NCBI GenBank assembly: GCA_009746045.1
Contig: RPFO01000167.1
Span: 2,066,652 to 2,130,651 of the forward strand
DNA length: 64,000 nt
Source of the DNA: Mesostigma viride
Lineage: Eukaryota; Streptophyta; Mesostigmatophyceae; Mesostigmatales; Mesostigmataceae
Direction: 5' to 3'
In this document: positions 9,671 to 21,400 of the stretch, piece after piece
How positions within the stretch are numbered: the stretch's first letter is position 1
Layout: every line of letters begins with the position of its first letter
Notes under the pieces: generated by a model
What the model was told of the DNA's origin: nothing
The model's input: the letters and a program-made list of their open reading frames with translations, nothing else
Databases searched by the model: none
Made by a program: the position numbers and the translations under genes

Positions 9671-10828
9671 GGGTGGTGATTTGTATGATGAAGTTAGCAC
9701 AGCTGGCCATGGGTTTCCTATAATAGTGCTGTGTTCAATCAACTCGCGCAGGCTGTTTGTCTTAATACTGAACAAGAAGATGCACTACATCACCTTCTAT
9801 GGAGGTGATCAACTGAGGTGTTTTTTCAATATTATTGTCTGAGAATAGTCTTGAGAATAGTCTTGAGAATAGTCTGAGCACAATAAATGGGACCATGCAT
9901 ATCAATCAGACAGCAAAACTGGATTCTTCCAGATTTCTGGCCTGCGTTGGTTGTTTCTTTGATTAATATCAATATATTGACAGCCCGGCCAGCTGATTGC
10001 AGGCTGGAATTCTGGAGAATCCGCACCATGGTAGTTCGAGCCTGCTGTTGTATCTTGGCTGCGTTTGTCGATTTGTTCAGGATGATGGAAATGAATTAAG
10101 GTGGAAATGTGTAGGGCTCCGTGTACATCAATTGAAACTATGGCTGGCATAGATCAAGAGACAACTAGCGCGCAAGCCAGAAATCTGGAAAAATCCGGAC
10201 CGTGGTAGCTCGAGCTTGCTGTTATCGTATCCGCGTTCAAAATCCTAGGTAGGTTTCTATTAATTCTAGCATAGGCACAATAGTACTGTCTCACTTAATA
10301 GGTATAATAGGCCTGCTTCTGAGCAGAGGTCGGTAGGAGCACCTACGGGCTTGCATGCAGGCGTTGGCGCTCTTGGACAATATTACAATCTGGTCACGTG
10401 AGGTTGCAGACGATAGTTGAAACTTTTGTGTAATTATTTTTCTAATGAGATTAGCATAGTACTCCGTGGCATGCCTTTGCGCATGACACGCAAGTACTTA
10501 CTTACTTACTTACTTACTTACGTGAGGTTATATTTTAAGCTAAACCGTCTAGGTCTCGGTGATCGAACGTTAGCCAGCCATAGTTTTTAATATACGTCCA
10601 CGTACGGCTACACATATCCATGCACCTCATGATCCATTAATGTCCATCATCCTACTCTCGACTCGACAAACGCGGATGCGGAGATGGTACAGCAGGCTCG
10701 AGCGCATGAGCTACCATGGTCCGGATTCTTCCAGATTCCTGGCCTGTGCTGGTTGTCTCTTTGATATCACTGACAATCCAGCGATACACATGTAGCATAT
10801 GTCCAATATTATGGCTGGCATATATCAA
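9671..10828. repeat. Cluster of R2-family dispersed repeat fragments
   Basis: Fragments of a recurrent sequence (core AACCAGCGCAGGCCAGAAAT, then GGGAGAATCCGGACCATGG and TTCGAGTCGTTCAGGATGAT) lie here at about 9912-9975 (-), 10000-10145 (+), 10152-10245 (+) and 10680-10765 (-). Also present are a (TTAC)n run at 10497-10521 and a hairpin-like segment at 10458-10500 that recurs at 19831-19875. No gene is seen. The segment probably reflects stacked insertions of the same family in opposite orientations. Confidence 0.55.
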
Positions 10829-11186
10829 ATTAATTAGTTAGGAACGTGACTCCGTTGGCCCGAGTACATGTGGCACATACGGCCCTGAGAAAAGGCGCAT
10901 ATGGCCTTTAATACATATTCTATAGGCTACTCATTCCTGCAAGGGTAGGATGTAAACTACACTAGCTGCTCTAGGTGCACCAAGTGCACCTGCACCACCA
11001 TGATCTCTCATGCAGAGCGCAAAGGGGCCTGTCATGGGGTGGAAGATCAGCATGGCTATACAGAAGCTAGGGCATGGTGTCTCAGCAGAGAGTAGCTCTC
11101 TGCGTGGGCACTGACAACATAACAAAATAAATAAAGCTATAGGCATCATCTGGTGTGTAGCGCATCATGCCGGCACACATGTACAT

Positions 11187-11436
11187 TCTGATCAGGCGCT
11201 CCGCAAATGTGAAAACCGTTTGCGTTCAGTGCCGGGCCGCGGAAAACGCGGAAAAACGCGATCTGCAAATGAATCCGACCGTAATCGAACTGGGGACCTC
11301 TCGCACCAACTTTCGCTGACTATAGGACGGACATCTCCGGTTACCATGGCATCGCCAACTTACACCTACAGTCATCCGCAAAAGTTCTCCTTTCCGGGGA
11401 GTGATGCAAGCCTTTCGGATTTGGTACTAGATAAAT
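11187..11436 (-). mobile_element. tRNA-related SINE, full-length copy
   Basis: The 250-bp block is flanked by the 9-bp duplication CATGTACAT (11178-11186 and 11437-11445). The uninterrupted target can be seen in copy A at about 7746-7754. On the minus strand it contains a tRNA-like core: TATAGTCAGC (box A-like) and CAGTTCGATTACGG (box B-like) about 25 bp apart. Related copies are at 43495-43710, 43830-44110 and 45490-45661. No A-rich tail is visible, and about 90 bp lies upstream of the tRNA-like core, so it is not a simple tRNA-headed SINE. Confidence 0.65.
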
Positions 11437-11534
11437 CATGTACATGACTACTAAAGAATGCTCATGAGTCAGGCGTCAGCTGGTATAGTGCCTGTAGTAG
11501 GCGTGCATGTACAAGGCCACGGTACCTTGCTATT

Positions 11535-13051
11535 CTACTCTACATATTCCCCTAAGCTGGGGCGTCTCGAGTCGCTGGGGCCGCTGGGGTCGCGTGCCAG
11601 GGCTTGTGGCCGACGTAGATGTCCGCCCCCTTCCAGTACACCGGCTGGCCCGCCTTGGTCTGCCGGAGCTGGAGGTAGGTCGGCCATAGCTCCCGTCGCC
11701 GTTGTTGCTGCGCCAGGGTCAAGTCGTCGTCCAAGGTGAACTGGGAGTCTTCTCGAGCCGCTTGCAGCGTCTGAGAAACGAAATCTTGTCCGATGGGCTC
11801 TGAGAAGAAGCGGGGGTGCCCCTGCCTTCTTACCCCGCGCGCGGGGAAGGCGGTGGGCGACCAGCTTGATCTCACCTGCAAGAAGGCCCATGCGATCAAG
11901 GATTTTGCTCTCAAACGCACGTGCAAGCTTCTCGGAATTCTCACCTTCCTCAAATGTCGAAGTTCTTGACGATGACGTTAACTTAGGCTGCGCTTGGCGA
12001 GCTCGGCCTCCTCGCGGAGGTCGAGCTTCTGCTGCTGGAGCTGTGCTGCAACGGCGGAGGTGGCCGGTGGAGCTAGGTGGTGTGTTGCTTATGCATGTCC
12101 GCCCAGGTCTGGGTGCCGGAAGGCCGGAGCATGCAGCGCCAGCCGGGCGCCAGCGGGGGCTGGCTTGGCGGCAATGTCCTTCACCGCCTGGGCGGTGAGG
12201 CCTGCGGTGTTTTGCAGGACCTCGAGATGGATTAATTTGTCCTTGAGGCGCTGGTCGATGTCGCGGAGCTGGGCGGTGAGCCGACCGTGATGGCGTCGGA
12301 GGTGAAGATGTCCTAGTGTGGTGGTGGTGGAGGAGGCGAGGAGGGTGGAGGTGGCGGTGGAGATGGTGGAGAGGCGGGAGGGGGAGCTCAGAAGCTTCAG
12401 CGTGCTGCCCATGGCCGCCACATCGATCTACAGCGATCGATCTGCAGCGAGGGGGGCGACGTGCTGCTCGAGGGCCTAGCTCCTTAAGGAGTGAGCGGAT
12501 GGAGGATTCGGTCAATTGGTGGTGGTGAGGGGCTAGGGGGGGGGCAGAGCTCCTCGATGGAGCATCCAAGGAGGGAGAAGAGGGCGTATTGCTGAAGGTG
12601 GGGGCGGCGTTCTTTGGGCCGGGATGGAGTCGAATGTGTAATGGCGCCTCTGCATGGAAAGCAGTGAAGAGGCGACCCTCATGGGATGAAGAGCTAGGCC
12701 TTGCACAGTTCCGTAAGCGAGGCGTGCGATCCAAAAAACACGCAGGCCAGGATGCGACGATCGGGGGTGAGCTTGTAAAAAAAGCCGGGCTGGCTGGCGT
12801 CAAAGGCGTACTCCTCAAAAGTCGGCTCGGCAGGGCGACTGCGCTTGCCAGGGTTCAGGCGACGCTGCTGGCGAGGCGAGCCCGGGAGGGGGCTGGGCGG
12901 CCACTAGGGCTTGGCTAGTGGCGCCGCTGCCTTCTGGGCCAGAAGGCGAAGCTGCAGCCGGAGCGCGCAGATGTATTTTAACAGGGCTGAGCGCAGCCGC
13001 CAGGCTGCGTCCGGCGCGGAGGAGCGTTTGCTCGCCATATATTGCGTACAT
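11535..13051 (-). pseudogene. L1-type ORF1 of half-LINE copy B, decayed
   Basis: This is the same protein as in copy A (C-terminal DDLTLAQQQRRRELWPTYLQ, KAGQPVYWKGADIYV; middle DIDQRLKDKLIHLEVLQNTA), but spread over several frames with small indels at about 12815, 12090 and 11950. It is more decayed than copy A. The start region near 13051 is weakly conserved. It is not expected to make a working protein. Confidence 0.7.
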
Positions 13052-13205
13052 AATAGCTTCGGAAAACTATTATATCAGCGTGTGCGTCTTAGAAAGACGA
13101 AGCGATTGTGATATTCACGGCCGAATTTGGTGCCCAAACGTGAAAGTTATGAGCTCCGCCGTCAGCCATGGCTACCTCGTGGCTCGCGCGGGCATGATAT
13201 ATACC

Positions 13206-13555
13206 TATCAAGGAGACTTGTAACCAGCGCAGGCCAGAAATCGGGAGAATCCGAACCATGGTAGCTCGAGCCTGCCGTTATCTTATAAATCCGCGTCAGA
13301 CAGTGTTCGAGTCGTTCAGGATGATGAATATGAATGGTGATGGAAATGTGTACGTAGCCTTGTGCATTGAAACTGTATGGCTGGCTTACGTGTAGAGCGA
13401 TCGACTAGCTAGATGACCTAGATGGTGGGGCCGGAAACAGCTTGCTAGCTTGATCAGGGTGTGTGTTTCACGGAGCCTAACTGGCCGGGAGTGTCTCGTG
13501 GTGAGCACCATTGCTGCAACGCGGAAAACCACTGAAAAGGTCTAGCTAGCCGTGG
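13206..13555 (+). repeat. R2-family dispersed repeat, long copy
   Basis: About 350 bp starts at the AACCAGCGCAGGCCAG motif and ends near AAAAGGTCTAGCTAG. It matches 24587-24935 over nearly its whole length, including GAGCACCATTGCTGC and CCACTGAAAAGG. A shorter copy lies at 32351-32510 and a very short one at 45697-45752. A box-B-like GTTCGAGTC is present. The class (SINE or 5' part of a LINE) is not settled. Confidence 0.6.
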
Positions 13556-13607
13556 CGAACCTATATACATATATCAATAAAGACATCCTCTAAGTAGTCA
13601 AGTCCAG

Positions 13608-15420
13608 TATGCACGGGCCCGACGAGATAGCCATGGCTGATGGCAGCGCCCATAACTTTCACGTTTGGGCTCCAAATTTTGCCGCGACTATCACAACTGA
13701 TCGCTTCATTAGTCTGAGACGCACAAGCCGGATACATATTTTCCCGCAGCTTCGCGCATTATTTTGACGAGCAAACGCTCCTCTATGCAACGCAGCCGGG
13801 CAGCTGCGCTGAGCCCTGAGAATATGTCTGCAGCTCCGCGGCCGGCTGCAGCGTCGCCCTCGATCCGGCCCGAAAAAAGGCATGCAGCGGTGCCACTAGT
13901 CAACCATGAGTTGTCGCCTAGCTCGGCTTCCCCCGCGCGGGCTCGCCAGTAGCTCCCATTCGCCTCGCCATCGGCATCGCCTGAGCCCAAGCGCAGTCCG
14001 GCCCTGACGTGCGCACCAAGCTGGTACGAGTTCCACTTTGACGTCAACCACCCCGGCATTTTGGACAACCTCAACCCCAACAGATAATCCAGTCCTACGT
14101 ATTGGGGGGATCGCACGTACGCCTCGCCGGCTTCTTGAACTGTGCAATCACCTCCACCAACAGAACCGCCTCCACGATGACCGAGCGGTTTACGCTCAGT
14201 CCGTTGAATCCGGGCCCAACAGCCACCCTCGCGCGCCTCACCCCCGCCTTAAAGAAGCCTTCTTCTCCCTCCTCGCGGGTAATAATACCGCCGAGGCCGC
14301 CCTGGGCCCGGCCACCACCCCCACCACGTACCTTGACCGAAACCACCATTCGCTCTCCGGAGGCCTTTGAGCAGCACCTGATCCCCCTGGCCGCAGATGT
14401 GGCAGCGGCATGGGAGGCACGCTGGCTGCCGAGAGCTCAACCAGTACCCCTTCTCTCCACCACCGCCACCGCCACCTCCCCCCAGATCCTCCATCGTGTC
14501 CACCTCCGATCCACCGCCACCACTGCCACCATAGACGCCATCAGCTACTGTAGCCCATCACTGCCCAGCTTTTCGCGATCGACAAGCAGCTCGCGGATCA
14601 CGGCATCGCCATCGAGTGCTTGCAAAACACCGCAGGCCTCACTGCCCAGGCGGTGAAGGACGTACATTGCCTCCGGGCCAGCCCCTGCTGGCCCGGCCGG
14701 CGATGCACCTCCCATGCACCCAGACCTGCCGGGCATGCAGCCATGCTGATGAACCACACGGCTGGCCGGCCACCACTGCACCACCTCCGCCATCGCCTCC
14801 CAGCTCAACTTAGGAACAGCTAGACGCTTGACCTCCGCAAGGAGGCCGAGCTCGACAAGCGCATGCAGCCGCAATGTCATTGTTGATCAAGCACTTCGAC
14901 CAGCTGCATGCCAGGTGAGGCCTTCGCCAAGTCCCTTGCCAAGGCGCGTTTGAGACCAACATCCTTGCCCCCATGGCCCTCAATGGAGTGAGCTCTTAAT
15001 TAAGCTGGACGCTATCCGCCTTCTCCGCTCGCGGGGTAAGGCTGGACCGCCCCTGCTGCTCAGTCCTCACCTTTGAGTGCATGGCAGACAAGCTGCTGTT
15101 TCTCAAACGTTGCAAGCGGCTCGTGGGCCGGGACCTCCTACACGCTGGACGACGAAGTCCTTGACCCTGGCTCAGCAACATCAGCGACGGCCAGCTCTGG
15201 CCCACCTACCTGGCTACCTCCAGCTCCGGCAGACAGCAGGGAAGAAGCCGGTATACTGGAGGAGGCGGGGGGCGGTCATCTACGTCGACCACAAGCCCTG
15301 GCAGGCGACCCCTGCTGCCCCAGCAATATTCCCCAGCAACCCCAAACTAGGGGAATATAGCAGCAGTGTAGAATAGTGAGGCTTAAGGTGGCCCAAGCCC
15401 ATGTGCACGTATGCCTATGT
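13608..15420 (+). mobile_element. ORF1-only retroelement (half-LINE), copy C
   Basis: The 5' UTR begins near GACGAGATAGCCATGG and CATAACTTTCACGTTTG, shared with copies A, B and D. The decayed ORF1 and a short 3' UTR (GCAGCAGTGTAGAATAGTGAGG) follow, but the 3' UTR is cut off near 15400-15430 and the shared terminal stem-loop is missing. No target-site duplication was found. Confidence 0.6.
13764..15376 (+). pseudogene. L1-type ORF1 of half-LINE copy C, decayed
   Basis: The start region reads MTSKRSSMQRSRAAALSPEN at 13764. Pieces of the helical region, LQNTAGLTAQAVKD (near 14620) and the C-terminal end (DDEVLDPGSATS.., YWRRRGAVIYV, ending near 15376) follow in alternating frames. Several internal stops and indels make it a clear pseudogene. 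Confidence 0.65.
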
Positions 15421-15433
15421 GCATGTACGCTGT

Positions 15434-15492
15434 GCATTAATTAATTAATTAGACTCGTGCTCCCGTTGGGGAGTCACGGAGCATTAACCCCG
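15434..15492 (-). mobile_element. LINE 3' tail remnant, third tail type
   Basis: On the minus strand GCTCCGTGACTCCCCAACGG and GAGCACGAG are followed by a (TTAA)n tail (15437-15452). The same hairpin recurs on the plus strand at about 44655-44690 and 45950-46040. Between here and 16283 I see no gene; a poly-A run lies at 15647-15660. Confidence 0.55.
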
Positions 15493-16283
15493 ATGGATGG
15501 ATGGGTGGGTGCAAACAGTCCTACCGGTCTAAGCTATCTACATAAGCTGCCTACGACATCTATCTAACAGCAACGAACTACAACATCTAGGCTGTGCATG
15601 GGTGCACACAATGTCAATAGCTTCTTACAGGCATGCAGTTGAAGGGGCAAAAAAAAAAAAGTTTTCTTATTCATAAAGAGTTTCATCTAGTCTACAAATT
15701 TCACCGGTATTTGGTGGCACAAACTCTTGAATCCAAGGCACGTGCTCGCACAAGGAATCTTTCTGCCAGTCTCACAGCCTGGCTGTGCCATTAGTACCTA
15801 AAAAACCTACCATACACTATGTACAAACTGCGCCACGATTTGCTGGGACATAAAAAATTAATGAACATGACCTGAACGTTGAATGCCCAGGTCGTGCTGG
15901 TATGAATAAAAAAAAGCAGGGGGAGCATGCCACATGGCAGGATGCCAAATGTCCAGTCATATGAACAAGACAACACCAGGGCATATGGCTACTTGTCTCA
16001 CTTGAGACAAAAGCATGTGCCACATCCGCCCCCCTATGGGGTACACGCTCCCCTGGAACCTATGGCTTTCCCTTGATGGCGCAGAGTCCATGCTCGCGAA
16101 TAGGATGGCGCTCCGGGCAAAAGTTGCGAAGCTCGTTGCGAGACAAAGGCTCCACCGGGTCCGTTCGGAGGGGACAACCTGTTTCAGAGGACTAGGGAAT
16201 CCTAGCCCTTATTCTTGGCCTAGGCTCGGGACAGCCCTGGACAGCCCTTCACCCTGGCCCCTTGTTGCAACTCAACATGCCTC

Positions 16284-17275
16284 TCACTTCTTCTTGTTCT
16301 TGTTGATGTTTTCCATGAGCACAGGCAGGTTTGCCTGCGCTTCCTTGATGCCGAGAAGAGACCCGGGCCGAGCTGGGTCCCAGCTGGCAGAGATCACGCC
16401 GTAGCTGATCCCTGCCATGGCAAGCGCAAAAAATAGACCGGAGGTGCCGTATGCTAGAACGACAGGGATGTCCATGCCCTTCACGGTCTTCAGGTACCAA
16501 AACAGCGGCAGGGAACTGAACCCGACCAACATGGGGATGCCGGAAAGGGTAACCATGCGGGTCAGCATCCGATCGGTGACGATCTGCAGGCCGATGACAG
16601 ACAAGGGAAACGGATTTCGAAGAACGTCGGCATTGCAAAAAGCGCCAGAAAGTCAGCAAACGCCGGTACACAATGAGCATTATCCAATCTTCGGAGCGCC
16701 AACAACCACAACACCCTCTGGATAGCATCCTATACAGGACTACAGTTCCTCATTTTACAATGGAAACAAAACACCGTGCGAGCGTAGAATATCACTAACA
16801 TTAATGCACAATAGCGTCCCAATACCTCATTCAGACAATGACTTCTTTACGACACACTTCGCAATAAACTGACTACACTTGGCAGCAGAAAACTGACCCA
16901 AAATTGTGAGCAAATTACGAGGCTCACGAGTACGCACAACGATACTGTGCTTACCTGCGGGACCTCGTCCCTGGTTGCGTCCAGGCCCTCCTCAGATGCA
17001 TTTGGATCAAAATCATCGTCAACAGTGCTCGAAGTTGCCGACTTTAAATCGAGAGGAGCCTTTGCTGCCGGCTTAGCCTCCTGCTGACCAAAACCTTTGG
17101 CCTGCGCCACCACATGCAGCCGCCTCTGCGGGAGGGCACCCCTCGCTGGACGCGGGCTGACGAAAACTGCTTTTGGTCGTGATCCCAGTGCAGCAGCGTG
17201 CACATGCGAAGGGGTTAACTCAGAGCATACTTCCTTCACTGAAAGGGAACTGCACAGCTTAAAAGACATAGACAT
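16284..17275 (-). CDS. PAM68: PAM68-like photosystem assembly protein, chloroplast (2 exons)
   Basis: Exon 1 is 17275-16955 and exon 2 is 16583-16284 (stop TGA). The frame joins exactly as ..DEVPQ/IVTDRMLTRM.., giving 206 residues. The N-terminus (MSMSFKLCSSLSVKEV..) is Ser/Ala/Arg-rich with few acidic residues, like a chloroplast transit peptide. An acidic linker follows (DDDFDPNASEEGLD). The C-terminal domain has two membrane segments (GIPMLVGFSSLPLFWYL and VVLAYGTSGLFFALAMAGIS) and the family signature SYGVISASWDPARPGSLLG. PAM68 is a thylakoid protein that helps early assembly of photosystem II in plants, with related proteins in cyanobacteria (DUF3464). The gene is divergent from the HMG-CoA reductase gene. 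Its intron (16584-16954) shows no obvious splice echo. Confidence 0.88.
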
Positions 17276-18456
17276 TTTCTTCCCGGCGTAGATTCGTGCG
17301 TGGTTTTTACGTTCTCAATATCATCATCTTCCCCGAAATGACGATTGCCTTATTAGGGTTAGGTGCGCACGCAAGTCGCAAAAAAAATTCCGTGCGTTGG
17401 CGTCGCGCCAGCAGCGGTTTCCGCGCAACTTGCATCTGAAACATCAAGGTTCCTGTGCCCAATTCTTGCTCGCGTCACCGACCTGACGCGGATTTGCGCT
17501 CCCGCTGCCTGTGCTCCGCCTGCAGTGACGCAGGGGTGACGCGAGGATAAAGATTTCCTGCCAACAACCCCTGTGGCCTGTATCGGTGGCGGGATGTTCC
17601 CGACTTCCGTCCAAAGAAACCCATTCCTGGGCTGGACAGATGGCGCGCAACAACGCGCCCTCGCACAGTCGCATGGTGCGGCCCAGGGGCCAGGTGCAGC
17701 CTTGATACAGTACTCTTGATACTGTACTGTAAAGATTTTCTCGTTCCGCCCAGGTTCCGCCCAGGTTCCGCCAGGGTAACGCCCCGGCGCGCCCGGCGCG
17801 AATACCCTGCAAAAAAGCGTGCCGACAGGGACGGACACAGCGCGCGGCGCGCCCCGTTGCGAAGATTGGTGTCGAAAGTCCTGAGAAATTATGCATTTTT
17901 AAGCTCAAACTTTTGCTGAGCAGCGCGGAAGAATTTTCGATATTGAAAAACGACTCGGCAGTCCCATGGGCAGCCGGCGATAATACTTTGGACGAATCCA
18001 AAGCTGTAGCGATATTTCTCACGGACGTGAAAATAACAAGGTAGACACCTGGACGCCGGACGGGCTGGACTTACGAATTACGTATGTACGTATGTACGTC
18101 TGGCAAGTAGCAAGCGGCTGCATCTCACGCAGAGCCAGGCTGCTTGCTGCTGGCTGCAACCGACGCAGAGCTGCTTGCTGCTAGCTGCAACGGTTGCAGC
18201 CAGCAATTTGGGCGGGGCAGGCCACGTTTGTGCTCTAAAAGGCGCGGCAGCTGCGTGACTGACCCTGCATGCGCTTACGTAATTTCCCCGGGAAAACCAC
18301 GGCGATGGGCGCCGCTTAGCTCGGGGCATGGTGTTGTTCTGGCATTCGGTTTTGTTCTGGCATTTTTCTGTTCCATTGTGAAAAAGCTGTCTTGACGCCC
18401 CGGTGTTGGGTATATTCCACGCATGTATACCATGCACAGAGTTCTTGGGATACACT
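17276..18456. promoter_or_regulatory. Shared upstream region of PAM68 (-) and HMG-CoA reductase (+)
   Basis: About 1.2 kb separates the two divergent start codons and should hold both promoters. It is GC-rich with short local repeats: GTTCCGCCCAG near 17745-17775, a GTACGTAT run at 18078-18100 and a GCTTGCTGCT/AGCTGCAACG repeat at about 18140-18205. I cannot point to a convincing TATA box or known factor site. Confidence 0.4.
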
Positions 18457-21400
18457 ATGATTAGGGTTAACAGACGACACCACGCTCGCGCACACAGCCA
18501 CGTGCACGGTAACGGGCATAGCCATGCACATGGCGATGTGCCTCGCGATCCCGGGGTTCACAAGGGGCACCAGGAAAAATGCCAGGGCGACTGCGCACAT
18601 ACGCCGGCTGTCAGTGCTCCGCCCGCCGCTAGCCCAATTCAATCGCCCAAGCCCCCGGGCGTGTCATGTTTTCCGAACAAAATGCTGCTGCTGCGATCAC
18701 GACGACCCTGCGTGGCCTTCTTTCTAGCGGTGTTCTGCGTGCTTCTTGTATCAATATGGACGGCGATATTGATGACGTTAGACCAGCAGAAATGGAAGGA
18801 AGCGAGCCAATTGGGCAAGCAGTGGCTGGAAGTGGGCTGCCTGTCCGTAATTGTGGCTCTATTCGGGTCTGTCCTTTTCCATGACTTCACAAAGCGGGGC
18901 ATATTTCAAACCTGCACGGGGCAGACGGGCGGTAGTGTCTGGCAGCTGCTGCACGTGGCCGTGGGGCTTCGGCGGGGCTCGGCGGCGCCCGCAGTGGAAA
19001 ACGGTCACCCTGCTGGCGCATCTCAGAACGGCCAGCTGGCGGCGACTCCATCTACGGACGTCGTTACCCCGCCAGCGGATAGAGTTGCGGCCACTTTGGC
19101 TTCGTTGACACCTGGCGATCGTGCTCTCGCGGGGGACAGCTCCGATCTATCTTTAGCAGAGGACGAGGTTGTGGCCCGGCTGGTGACGGCAGGGCTAATT
19201 CCGTCGCACTCATTGGAGTCGAGGCTGGGCGACGAGGAGCGTGCGGCCAGGGTACGTGGGACACAGGGGGGTTGTTGACAGTTCCTGCTAAGATTGCTCT
19301 AGGTTTATCCAAATAATGGGTAGGTGTGTGTTTGCTTACGGTAAGCTGTTCTTCTTTTGGTAGACCTAGAAGGAGAACCGTGAAGTGGACAGTAAGCCAC
19401 ACGAAGCAAGTGCGTGGAATGCAGGAAGGCATGTCATGTCCATATGCAGGTGTAGCATGTCATGTCCATTTGCAGGCATGGCATTACTATGCTATAGTGA
19501 CCATGGTATCCAGCAGACCACCAGCGCAGGCATGGCATCATTATGCTATAGTGACCATGGTACCTGGCAGACAACCTGTGCAGGCATGGCATTACTATGC
19601 TATAGTGACCATGGTATCCATGAGACCACCAGCGCAGGCATGGCATTACTATGCTATAGTGACCATGGTACCCAGCAGACCACCAGCGCAGGCGTGGCAT
19701 GTCACATGGTGGTGGCATGTGTGATGCAGAAGAGCTGTAAACCGCAGGCACATGAATAAGATAGAATGTGAGCAAGTAGAAGTCTTCGTTGTTAGCCCAT
19801 TGTGTATGTTATTTCATGATGATATAAGTCTAGTACCCCGTGGCATGCCTCTGCGCACGACGCGCTAGTACTTGCTGATGAGTATCTATATCGCGTACTA
19901 CGACTACTACTTGAGTTTACTATATGATGTTTTTTTTTTCTATGTATATGTATTTTACTATATGATGTATTATATTTTACTATATGATGTATTTTTTCTA
20001 TGTATGTATTTTACTATATGATTTATTTTATTTTACTGTAGGATAGGCACATGTGGCATGGATCACCAAACACTGTGCTGATTATTCACAAGGCGGCCTG
20101 TTCTAGAATCAACAGACGTTAGCGTTGGTTTGGAATTGGGATGCCAGAATCATCTTGGAGCGCCTGGTCATCACAGTGCGTTCTGGTTGGCCGCCATCGC
20201 ACCCATCCGCTTGCCCTCGTGTATTGTACTCATTTATAGTACTCCCTTATAGGACCATCTATAGTACTCCCTTACAGGACTCATTTATAGGACTCATTAC
20301 CAATAGGATGCAGACGCCAGAAGTCGCACGATGGGCAATCCACAGGCAGAGACTGCCTGCAGCCGCACGTAGCTACCACCACAGACACCACAATAGCACG
20401 ATTTGTGGCTACAATCACAGCTACGATCGCCCGCATGGAATTGGGGAGGATGCATCCCACACAGCAAACGAAACACAGGTCCCAACACCACCCCCACACG
20501 GCCAGCCCCGAGTTTTCATGCCCAACCCCACCCACCCATCCACCCACCCACCCACCCACCCACTCACCCACCCACCCACCCACCCACCCACCCACCCACC
20601 CACCCACCCACCCACCCACCCACCCACCCACCCACCCACCCACCCACCCACCCACCCACCCACCCACCCACCCACCCACCCACCCACCCACCCACCCACC
20701 CACCCACCCACCCACCCACCACCCACCCACCCACCCACCCACCCACCCACCCACCCACCCACCCACCCACCCACCCACCCACCCACCCACCCACCCACCC
20801 ACCCACCCACCCACCCACCCCACCCACCCACCCACCCACCCACCCACCCACCCACCCACCCACCCACCCACCCACCCACCCACCACCCACCCACCCACCC
20901 ACCCACCCACCCACCCACCCACCCACCCACCCACCCACCCACCACCCACCCATCCAAATGACAATCACAACCCAAACCATGTCCCCCCTTTCCCCCATCC
21001 CAAAACCCAAACCCACCCCACCAGGTCCGCTGCCGCGCGATCGAGATCCGCACGGGCGCGACACTTAGCGCGCTCCCCTTGGCCGGGCTCGACTACAAGC
21101 TCATCAACGGCGCGTGCTGCGAGATGGTCATCGGCCATGTCCAGCTCCCCGTGGGCATGGCAGGCCCACTCCTCGTGGACGGGCGCACCTACATGGTCCC
21201 GATGGCCACCCTGGAGGGAGGCCTCGTCTACGCGACATGTGTCGGCTGCCGAGCCATCACCCAATCGGGGGGCTGCTCCGCCCGAGTGACGGCGGCCGGC
21301 ATGACGCGCGCCCCGGTGGTCTGCTTCCCGACCATGCTGCAAGCATTAGCGTGCAAGCAGTGGGTGGAGGACGAGGAGAACCAGCAGGTGCTGGCCGCAA

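Larger units (their letters stand above)
10829..13205 (-). mobile_element. ORF1-only retroelement (half-LINE), copy B
   Basis: Same layout as copy A on the minus strand: 5' end with CCACGAGGTAGCCATGG near 13170-13190, ORF1 at 13051-11535, 3' UTR, and the stem-loop region near 10848-10870. A SINE-like element (11187-11436) has inserted into its 3' UTR. Without that insert the length is about 2.1 kb, close to copies A and D. A short possible duplication TATCAA (10823-10828, 13206-13211) brackets it within an R2 repeat, so the exact ends are tentative. Confidence 0.65.

Noticed and set aside
16584-16954. Echo of PAM68 exon 1 donor
   Set aside because: No alignable copy seen in the intron; recorded as a negative case.
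19252-19460. Echo of HMGR exon 1 donor
   Set aside because: Only very short matches (for example GCAAGTGCGTGG near 19407) were found; not distinguishable from chance, so not counted in the echo finding.
20125-21053. Pro/Thr/His and Gly/Trp/Val repeat ORFs
   Set aside because: Products of the (CCCA)n array inside HMGR intron 1; the real exon 2 begins at 21025 in a frame fixed by the HMGR motifs.
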